The position numbers were made by a program, and so were the translations under genes. The notes beneath the pieces were generated by a model. It was not told the origin of the DNA. It saw only the letters and a list, made by a program, of their open reading frames with translations, and did not search any database. From an uncultured Actinoplanes sp. (lineage in GTDB: Bacteria; Actinomycetota; Actinomycetes; Mycobacteriales; Micromonosporaceae), in the NCBI GenBank assembly GCA_934667465.1, contig CAKUMG010000398.1, positions 1-6,033 on the forward strand: 6,033 nucleotides of DNA, given 5' to 3'. Positions 1 through 4,060 of the stretch are shown piece after piece; the first letter of the stretch is position 1, and each line of letters starts with the position of its first letter.

Positions 1-97
1 GCGCCAGGGTCCCGGCGACCGCGACCAGCACGCCGGGCCGGCGGCGCGCGGGGGCCGGCCGGGCGGCGGCAGGCTGGTCCAGGTCGATGACACCCAT
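1..97 (-). CDS. N-terminal fragment of an unidentified, probably membrane-associated protein
   Basis: Only the first 32 codons lie in the window; the gene continues past the left edge. Reading from the ATG at 97-95, the fragment begins MGVIDLDQP, continues with an Ala/Pro/Arg-rich stretch, and then turns hydrophobic (GVLVAVAGTLA), as if a membrane segment or signal anchor starts at the edge. The Arg cluster just before the hydrophobic run fits the positive-inside rule for an N-in membrane protein. No strong Shine-Dalgarno is visible; GACGGG lies just upstream. The gene is divergent from the truncated glycosyltransferase at 311, across a repeat-rich 213-bp spacer. Too little is visible to name a family. 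The assignment rests on the open frame and base composition. Confidence 0.55.
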   Translation of the reverse strand, partial: MGVIDLDQPAAARPAPARRRPGVLVAVAGTLA

Positions 98-141
98 GGC
101 CCGTCAACGTACGGCACCCGCACGCGGTGATGCCCGATCGT

Positions 142-175
142 CCGCGGGTGACAGGAGGCCGCGGGTGACAAGAGG
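142..175. repeat. 17-bp tandem direct duplication
   Basis: CCGCGGGTGACAGGAGG at 142-158 is followed immediately by a second copy at 159-175 that differs at one base (G154 versus A171). It lies between the two divergent genes starting at 97 (minus) and 311 (plus). On the minus strand each copy presents a TGTCACCC element, so it could belong to the leader or promoter of the left-hand gene. No function can be assigned from sequence alone. Confidence 0.7.
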
Positions 176-182
176 AAGCGCG

Positions 183-200
183 GCAACCGGGAGGCAACCC
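183..200 (+). promoter_or_regulatory. Direct-repeat operator candidate, TcrA-box-like (box 1)
   Basis: GCAACCG at 183-189 and GCAACCC at 194-200 are separated by four bases, giving an 11-bp period. From memory, the A. missouriensis orphan regulator TcrA binds GCA(A/C)CCG-N4-GCA(A/C)CCG. This site fits 13 of those 14 defined positions. It lies in the divergent spacer upstream of the truncated glycosyltransferase and could serve either gene. The match is seen directly; binding is inferred. Confidence 0.5.
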
Positions 201-215
201 GGGCCCGCGCGGGGC

Positions 216-233
216 GCACCCGTCGCGCAACCC
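216..233 (+). promoter_or_regulatory. Direct-repeat operator candidate, TcrA-box-like (box 2)
   Basis: GCACCCG at 216-222 and GCAACCC at 227-233 again have a 4-base gap and an 11-bp period, with 13 of 14 defined positions fitting the remembered TcrA consensus. Its start is exactly 33 bp (three periods) after box 1, so both boxes would lie on the same helix face. It ends 17 bp before the TTGAG-type array at 250. Confidence 0.5.
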
Positions 234-249
234 GCGAGGATTCCGGAGC

Positions 250-304
250 TTTGCGCGGTCCTTGATCCCGGGTTGAGACGGGCTTGAGACAGCCCGCCGA
301 AGTA
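250..304 (+). promoter_or_regulatory. 11-bp-periodic TTGAG array A, upstream of the truncated GT2
   Basis: Four pentamers start at exact 11-bp steps: TTGCG at 251, TTGAT at 262, TTGAG at 273 and TTGAG at 284. CCGAA follows at 297, which is 13 bp after the last TTGAG. The ATG is at 311, 27 bp after the start of the last TTGAG. The same order and spacing recur before the EAL gene and the intact GT2. Direct repeats at 11-bp steps are typical of OmpR/PhoB-family operators. This is the most complete of the three arrays, since its third slot also carries TTGAG. It probably covers the promoter. Confidence 0.65.
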
Positions 305-310
305 GGCGGC

Positions 311-742
311 ATGACTGTCAACCACCTCATCGCCGTTCCCCCCGTCGTCATCGCCGGCCCCCACCGCGCCGAGTGGCAGTCGGGCCCCGCCGCCGTCGAG
401 TTCAGCATCGTCATCCCGTTCCACAACCCGGGTGCCGCGCTGCGCCGCACGGTCGAGCGGATCAGCGACGCGCTCTACGCCCAGGGCATCCTCTTCGAGG
501 TCGTGGCCGTGTCGGGCGGCACCAAGGACGGCTCCGAGCGCACCCTCGACGACCTGGCCCGCACCCGGGTCATCGCCAGCGCCGACATCCAGGACCGGGG
601 CGCCGCGCTGCAGGCCGGCTTCGAGGCGTCCAAGGGCGCCTGGATCGGCTTCGTCGACGTCGACGCGGACGCCGAGGTGGACCCGTACGAGCTGATCGAG
701 TGCCTGCACCGGGCCCGCGAGGAAGCCTCCGTCCCGGCCTGA
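311..742 (+). CDS. Truncated, probably inactive family-2 glycosyltransferase paralogue
   Basis: This 143-residue protein aligns with the first ~145 residues of the intact GT2 at 3176-4060 and then stops. The Rossmann-like start (FSIVIPFHNP, about residues 31-40), the GGTKDGSE turn and WIGFVDVD (111-118) are recognisable. Key positions differ: SDGSTDG is SGGTKDG, so the nucleotide-binding Asp is Gly69. NQGKGAA is IQDRGAA. The DADGD metal-binding segment is altered, with an extra Val-Asp that matches a tandem GTCGAC duplication at 653-664. The acceptor-side half with DTQTG and RRFAFDLE is absent, and the downstream sequence in this frame does not restore it. Catalysis is unlikely. It may be a decaying duplicate or a small non-catalytic protein. 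I chose the ATG at 311 over the TTG at 284 because 284 lies inside the array and 311 matches the paralogue's N-terminus. Confidence 0.7.
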   Translation: MTVNHLIAVPPVVIAGPHRAEWQSGPAAVEFSIVIPFHNPGAALRRTVERISDALYAQGILFEVVAVSGGTKDGSERTLDDLARTRVIASADIQDRGAALQAGFEASKGAWIGFVDVDADAEVDPYELIECLHRAREEASVPA

Positions 743-743
743 A

Positions 744-807
744 GGCACGGCCCGAAGGCCCAACCCGAAGGCCCGACCCGAACGCCCGGCCCGAAGCCCC
801 TCCGCAA
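744..807 (+). repeat. 13-bp imperfect tandem repeat at the 3' end of the truncated GT2
   Basis: Four 13-bp units with consensus GGCCCGRCCCGAA occupy 744-756, 757-769, 770-782 and 783-795, followed by a decayed fifth at about 796-807. A partial unit (GGCCTGAA, 736-743) precedes them and contains the stop codon TGA at 740-742. The other units read CCCGAA at that point, so one C-to-T change gives the stop. Thirteen is not a multiple of three, so changes in copy number would shift any reading frame through it. Confidence 0.75.
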
Positions 808-816
808 GACCCCCAT

Positions 817-845
817 GACCCCGGCCGCGACCCGCGCCCGGGGTC
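817..845 (+). terminator. Strong hairpin, possible terminator without a U-tract
   Basis: GACCCCGG at 817-824 pairs perfectly with CCGGGGTC at 838-845. After one mismatch (825/837), four more pairs (826-829 with 833-836) close a three-base loop. It lies between the truncated GT2 stop and the promoter region of the EAL gene, where transcription should end. No T-run follows, which is common for actinobacterial terminators but leaves the assignment uncertain. Confidence 0.45.
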
Positions 846-888
846 CGGTCTGTGCGAGGCACCCCGTTCGGTTGTCGGGGAGTTGCGG

Positions 889-943
889 CTTGCGCCGTTC
901 TTGAGTTGTGACAGAGACCACCTTGAGGTGGCGTACCGATGGG
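889..943 (+). promoter_or_regulatory. 11-bp-periodic TTGAG array B, upstream of the EAL gene
   Basis: TTGCG at 890, TTGAG at 901 and TTGAG at 923 fall at 0, 11 and 33 bp; the slot at 912 reads CAGAG. CCGAT at 936 is 13 bp after the last TTGAG, and the ATG at 950 is 27 bp after it. Order and spacing match arrays A and C. Just upstream, CGGTTGT (869-875) and GAGTTGC (880-886) form another 11-bp-spaced pair; on the minus strand it fits 11 of 14 positions of the TcrA-like repeat. A perfect palindrome, CCACCTTGAGGTGG at 918-931, overlaps the last TTGAG. Confidence 0.65.
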
Positions 944-949
944 ACGGAC

Positions 950-1714
950 ATGACAGCGACGACGCCGCTCACGCTCGCGACGGTCCGGGACCTCCGGGCG
1001 ATCATCGACACGCAGGCGATCCGCCCCACGTTCCAGCCGGTCGTCTCGCTTCAGGACGGCAGCGTCATGGCGTACGAGGCGCTGGCCCGCTTCGACGACC
1101 GGCAGTTCCCGAACCCGGTGGAGGCGTTCACCGCCGCGACCGCGGCCGGCATCGGCGTCGAGTTGGAGCTGCTGGCCCTGCGGCGGGCGTTCGAGCACTT
1201 CGACGACATGCCGCCGGGGACCATGCTGACGGCGAACCTGTCGGTGGAGGCGCTGCTCACCCCGCGGGTGCACGCGTTCCTGCTGTCGCACGCGGACCGC
1301 AGCATCGCCGTCGAGCTCACCGAGCACGCGCAGGTGCACGACTATCCCGCGCTGATCGCCATCACCGACGAGCTGCGCGGCGCGGGCATCCTGATCGCGG
1401 TGGACGACACCGGCGCCGGGTTCGCCAGCCTGAGCCACATCCTCCAGCTGCGCCCGGACATCATCAAGCTCGACATCACGCTGACCCGGGACATCGACAC
1501 CGACCCGGTGCGGATGGCGCTGGCCCGCTCGCTCGTCGGCTTCTCCTCCGACATCGGCGCGATCCTGATCGCCGAGGGCATCGAGACCGCCCGCGAATAC
1601 GAGCGCCTGCGCCACCTCGGCGTCCGCTTCGGTCAGGGCTACTACCTGGCGCGCCCCGGCCCGCTGCCCGACCGGGCCCTGATCAGGGCCGGCGCGGACG
1701 TCGCCGCCGCCTAA
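950..1714 (+). CDS. Stand-alone EAL-domain cyclic-di-GMP phosphodiesterase
   Basis: The 254-residue protein is almost only an EAL domain, which hydrolyses c-di-GMP to pGpG in the cytoplasm. The catalytic motifs are intact: YEALARF with Glu43, Asn96 in TANLS, Glu122 in VELTEH, Asp152-Asp153 in VDDTGAG, Lys173 in IIKLD, Glu209 and Glu212 in AEGIE, and Gln229 in GQGYYL. Spacing between these residues matches active EAL enzymes, so activity is expected. There is no GGDEF, PAS, receiver or membrane segment, so control must come from expression or a partner. I prefer the ATG at 950, preceded by GGGACGG, over the in-frame GTG at 908, which lies within array B. The response-regulator gene starts 69 bp downstream with no terminator between, so the two are probably co-transcribed. 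Confidence 0.9.
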   Translation: MTATTPLTLATVRDLRAIIDTQAIRPTFQPVVSLQDGSVMAYEALARFDDRQFPNPVEAFTAATAAGIGVELELLALRRAFEHFDDMPPGTMLTANLSVEALLTPRVHAFLLSHADRSIAVELTEHAQVHDYPALIAITDELRGAGILIAVDDTGAGFASLSHILQLRPDIIKLDITLTRDIDTDPVRMALARSLVGFSSDIGAILIAEGIETAREYERLRHLGVRFGQGYYLARPGPLPDRALIRAGADVAAA

Positions 1715-1774
1715 TCCTCCAGTCCGGCCTCCGGCGACCGAAGAGACACACGTCCGTCCCGTCGTCACAAGGTT

Positions 1775-1779
1775 GGAGG
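1775..1779 (+). promoter_or_regulatory. Shine-Dalgarno GGAGG fixing a GTG start
   Basis: GGAGG lies four bases before the GTG at 1784. It is the clearest ribosome-binding site in the window and supports that GTG as the start of the response regulator. The array-controlled genes have much weaker sites. Confidence 0.7.
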
Positions 1780-1783
1780 TGCC

Positions 1784-2476
1784 GTGTCCAGGCCACGAGC
1801 GCTCGTCGTCGAGGACTCCCCGGAGTTCACGCTGCTGTGCACCCATCTGCTGGAGAAAGAGGGCTTCGACGTCCTGGCCGTCACCGACGGGCACAACGCC
1901 GTCGAGCAGGCCCAGCTGCAGAAGCCGGACATCGCCATCCTCGACCTCGGCCTGCCCGACGTCGACGGCATCGAGGTGTGCCGCCGCATCCGGCAGTTCA
2001 CCGACGCCTACATCATCATGGTCACCGGCCGCACCGACGAGGTGGACAAGGTCGTGGGCCTCTCCGTGGGCGCCGACGACTACGTCACCAAGCCGTTCTC
2101 GCCGCGCGAGCTCTCCGCCCGCATCCAGGCGATGCGCCGCCGGCCGCGGACCGGCTCGGCCGCGGGTCCCGGGCAGGCCGTCCGCGAGTACGGCGACCTG
2201 CGCGTCGACCCCGAGGTCCGCGAGGTGACCCTGGCCGGCGAGGTCCTGGAGCTGACCAAGATCGAGTTCGGCATCCTGGACCTGCTGTCGTCCGCGCCGC
2301 GCCGCACCTTCACCCGCAACCAGCTGCTCGAGGACGTCTGGGGCGACAACTGGTACGGCGACGACCACATCATCGACGTGCACGTCGGCAACCTGCGCAA
2401 GAAGCTGGGCGAGTCGGCCTCCGCGCCGCGCTACATCCGCACGCTGCGGGGTGTGGGCTACCGCTTCGAGCCCTGA
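1784..2476 (+). CDS. OmpR/PhoB-family response regulator, no kinase nearby
   Basis: A 230-residue two-domain regulator of normal family length. The receiver domain (about 1-118) has the acidic pair Glu10-Asp11, phospho-acceptor Asp54 in ILDLGLPDVDG, Thr81, Tyr100 and Lys103 in VTKPF, so all phosphorylation and switch residues are present. A short Gly/Ala linker leads to a winged-helix domain (about 135-229). This includes LTKIEFGIL, the DDHIIDVHVGNLRKKLG recognition-helix region (193-209) and the terminal hairpin RGVGYRFEP. Proteins of this class bind as head-to-tail dimers to direct repeats about 11 bp apart. No histidine kinase is encoded in the window, so it may be an orphan or depend on a distant kinase. 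It follows the EAL gene and ends at a strong terminator. It is a candidate binder of arrays A-C; whether it corresponds to TcrA cannot be decided here. Confidence 0.92.
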   Translation: MSRPRALVVEDSPEFTLLCTHLLEKEGFDVLAVTDGHNAVEQAQLQKPDIAILDLGLPDVDGIEVCRRIRQFTDAYIIMVTGRTDEVDKVVGLSVGADDYVTKPFSPRELSARIQAMRRRPRTGSAAGPGQAVREYGDLRVDPEVREVTLAGEVLELTKIEFGILDLLSSAPRRTFTRNQLLEDVWGDNWYGDDHIIDVHVGNLRKKLGESASAPRYIRTLRGVGYRFEP

Positions 2477-2484
2477 GCCCTTTG

Positions 2485-3042
2485 TCAGAGCGCCATGCGA
2501 TGACGGCCCGGCCGGTGACGGCCGGGCTTTTCCATGCCCTGAAGCAGCCACATCGCGCCGCCGCCGAGCGCGGCCAGGGCGACGGCCCACGGCACCAGGT
2601 CGCTGAACCCGGTCCCGGTCTCGGCCGGCGGGACCGAGCCGACGAGCTTGCGGACGCTGCCCGCCGGGGTCTCGCCGGTCACCAGGATGCTGGTGCCGGT
2701 CCCCGTGCTCCCCGCGCCGGTCACCCGCAGCACCGTCGTGTCCGCGGCCTCCCGTACGGCCGACGTCCCCTCGACCACGAGCACGCGCAGGGCACCGGCC
2801 ACGTCGGCGGTGACCGTCCGGTCGTCGAGCGAGCCCACCTGCAGCTGCACCGTCGACCCGCCCCGGAAGCCGACGGCGTAGACGCCGAGCCCGTCCTCCG
2901 GCTGCCACTGCACCGTGAGCGCGTCGGCGGTGCCCCCGTAGCCCGGCCCGTCCGCGACGGCCACGCCCGGCGCCACGACGGCACCCAGCGTGGCTGCGGC
3001 CAGCGCGAGCGCGCCGGACCTGCGGAGACGAGAGGGGTTCAC
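2485..3042 (-). CDS. Small exported protein with C-terminal membrane anchor, function unknown
   Basis: I do not recognise the family. From the GTG at 3042-3040 the protein has 185 residues. It has an Arg-containing N-terminus, a hydrophobic Ala-rich core and an AVA-D signal-peptidase-I-like site near residue 30. A Gly/Thr/Val-rich, probably beta-sandwich exported region follows (about 40-125), then a Pro/Thr linker. A single membrane segment (about 148-168, DLVPWAVALAAL onward) ends in a basic cytoplasmic tail. This is the layout of a surface-displayed or periplasm-facing anchored protein; there is no LPXTG motif. GGAG lies only two bases before the GTG, so an upstream start such as the GTG at 3099 is possible but would give an unusually long signal-peptide N-region. 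The gene converges on the response regulator (8-bp gap) and is divergent from the intact GT2 across 133 bp. Confidence 0.75.
   Translation of the reverse strand: MNPSRLRRSGALALAAATLGAVVAPGVAVADGPGYGGTADALTVQWQPEDGLGVYAVGFRGGSTVQLQVGSLDDRTVTADVAGALRVLVVEGTSAVREAADTTVLRVTGAGSTGTGTSILVTGETPAGSVRKLVGSVPPAETGTGFSDLVPWAVALAALGGGAMWLLQGMEKPGRHRPGRHRMAL
2506..2531 (+). terminator. Rho-independent terminator of the EAL-regulator unit
   Basis: GCCCGGCC (2506-2513) and GGCCGGGC (2520-2527) form a perfect 8-bp stem with a six-base loop, followed at once by TTTT (2528-2531). It starts 30 bp after the regulator's stop codon. It lies inside the last codons of the opposing gene that ends at 2485, where it encodes part of a basic GRHRPGRHR tail. 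On the minus strand no T-run follows the stem, so it should act in one direction only. Confidence 0.85.
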
Positions 3043-3097
3043 CTCTCCATGGTGCCACGTTCGCGGTAATTGCCCAGAAGGCGAGGAAGGCCGGAAC

Positions 3098-3115
3098 ACA
3101 ACCGGTCTGCAACCT
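3098..3115 (+). promoter_or_regulatory. Direct-repeat operator candidate, TcrA-box-like (box 3)
   Basis: ACAACCG at 3098-3104 and GCAACCT at 3109-3115 are separated by four bases, so the period is again 11 bp. Twelve of 14 defined positions fit the remembered TcrA consensus. It abuts array C and lies between the divergent anchored-protein gene and the GT2, so it could serve both. It is weaker than boxes 1 and 2. Confidence 0.4.
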
Positions 3116-3168
3116 TGCGACTGGCTTGAGGTAGCGGAAACACTGCGTTGAGGGTCGCCCCCGATCGA
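3114..3168 (+). promoter_or_regulatory. 11-bp-periodic TTGAG array C, upstream of the intact GT2
   Basis: TTGCG at 3115, TTGAG at 3126 and TTGAG at 3148 fall at 0, 11 and 33 bp; the slot at 3137 reads GAAAC. CCGAT at 3161 is 13 bp after the last TTGAG, and the ATG at 3176 is 28 bp after it. The match to arrays A and B in order, phase and distance to the start codon is the main evidence for shared control. Confidence 0.65.
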
Positions 3169-3175
3169 CACGGGC

Positions 3176-4060
3176 ATGACCGCTTCGCCGCTCCCCAGCA
3201 CCCCCGCCGCCCTCGAGTCCGGCGCGGGCCGCACGGTGCAGCTCTTCGACGCCTCCCGGCTGTGGTCGCCCGCCGACCCCGCCGTCGAGCTGTCGGTGGT
3301 CGTCCCGTTCTACAACCCGGGCGCCTCGCTGCGGCCGACGGTGGAGCAGCTGGTCGGGGCGCTGCGCGAGGAGCGGGTGGCGTTCGAGGTCATCGCGGTG
3401 TCGGACGGCTCGACGGACGGCTCGGAGCGCTCGCTCGAGGGCCTCGCCGGCGTCCGGGTCGTGGCCAGCGGTCAGAACCAGGGCAAGGGCGCGGCGCTGC
3501 ACCTGGGCTTCGCGACGGCCCGCGGCTCCTGGATCGGCTTCGTCGACGCGGACGGCGACATCGACCCCACGCACCTGGTCGAATACCTGCGCCTGGCCCG
3601 CCAGGAGAACCACCCGGGTGTGTACGCCGACAAGCGCCACGCGGGCTCGGACAGCGCGTCCTCGAAGTTCCGCAAGCTGGTGTCGATGTTCTACTCGACG
3701 CTGGTGACCATGCTGTTCCTGCTGGGCATGCGCGACACCCAGACCGGCTGCAAGGTGCTGCGCCGCGACGTGCTCGCCACGCTGCTGCCCCGGATGCGCG
3801 AGCGCCGCTTCGCCTTCGACCTGGAGTTCTTCGTGGCGGCCAAGGCGGCGGGCATCCGCGGCTTCGTCGGCGCCCCGGTCCGGCTGGAGGAGCGGGTGGC
3901 CGGCTCCACGGTCACCTCGACGGCGATCCTGCGGACGATCCGGGACACGTTCGTCATCTTCGGCCGGCTGCACCTGACCCGCCAGTACCGGCCGGTTGAG
4001 CAGGCCCCCGTCCTGACGACGGCGTCGTCGTGGGAGGAGCAGGCGGTTCGCGCCGCCTGA
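3176..4060 (+). CDS. Family-2 glycosyltransferase, polyprenyl-phosphate sugar synthase type
   Basis: A 294-residue GT-A-fold enzyme expected to move a sugar from a nucleotide donor to a polyprenyl-phosphate on the cytoplasmic face of the membrane. Visible motifs are VVVPFYNPG (41-49), SDGSTDGS (76-83) for the nucleotide, NQGKGAA (101-107) and the metal-binding DADGD (124-128). DTQTG (187-191) and RRFAFDLEF (210-218) follow. The last two resemble dolichyl-phosphate glucosyl/mannosyltransferases (Alg5/Dpm1-like). The donor sugar cannot be told from sequence. There is no clear membrane segment or GtrA-like C-terminal domain, so attachment is probably peripheral. It is the intact relative of the truncated copy at 311-742 and shares its promoter module. 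Its 3' end overlaps the convergent membrane-protein gene by 107 bp. Confidence 0.9.
   Translation: MTASPLPSTPAALESGAGRTVQLFDASRLWSPADPAVELSVVVPFYNPGASLRPTVEQLVGALREERVAFEVIAVSDGSTDGSERSLEGLAGVRVVASGQNQGKGAALHLGFATARGSWIGFVDADGDIDPTHLVEYLRLARQENHPGVYADKRHAGSDSASSKFRKLVSMFYSTLVTMLFLLGMRDTQTGCKVLRRDVLATLLPRMRERRFAFDLEFFVAAKAAGIRGFVGAPVRLEERVAGSTVTSTAILRTIRDTFVIFGRLHLTRQYRPVEQAPVLTTASSWEEQAVRAA

Noticed and set aside
251..288. TTGAG-N17-TTGAG as an ordinary -35/-10 promoter pair
   Set aside because: The second element does not resemble TANNNT at any of the three sites, and the extra TTGCG and 11-bp phase fit an operator array better.
736..807. CRISPR array
   Set aside because: The 13-bp units are contiguous with no spacers and there are no cas genes.
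908..949. GTG at 908 as an upstream start for the EAL protein
   Set aside because: It lies within array B and has no ribosome-binding site; the ATG at 950 has GGGACGG upstream and the same distance to the array as in the other two genes.
743..949. Restoration of the missing GT2 C-terminal half by a frameshift after 742
   Set aside because: I checked for DTQTG, RRFAFDLE and similar motifs downstream in the plus-strand frames and found only repeat-derived low-complexity sequence, so the half is deleted and not merely shifted.
373..3069. A plus-strand open frame of 898 codons
   Set aside because: It is out of frame with the truncated GT2, EAL and regulator genes it crosses, and its Arg/Pro/Ala-rich product is typical of a shifted high-GC frame.
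3043..3234. N-terminal extension of the minus-strand exported protein to 3234
   Set aside because: It would run through array C and the GT2 start and would put about 64 residues before the signal peptide.
104..3973. A continuous minus-strand open frame of 1289 codons
   Set aside because: It runs antisense through the EAL, regulator and GT2 genes, and its Arg/Gly/Val/Asp-rich translation has no domain. Long shadow frames are expected at this GC content.
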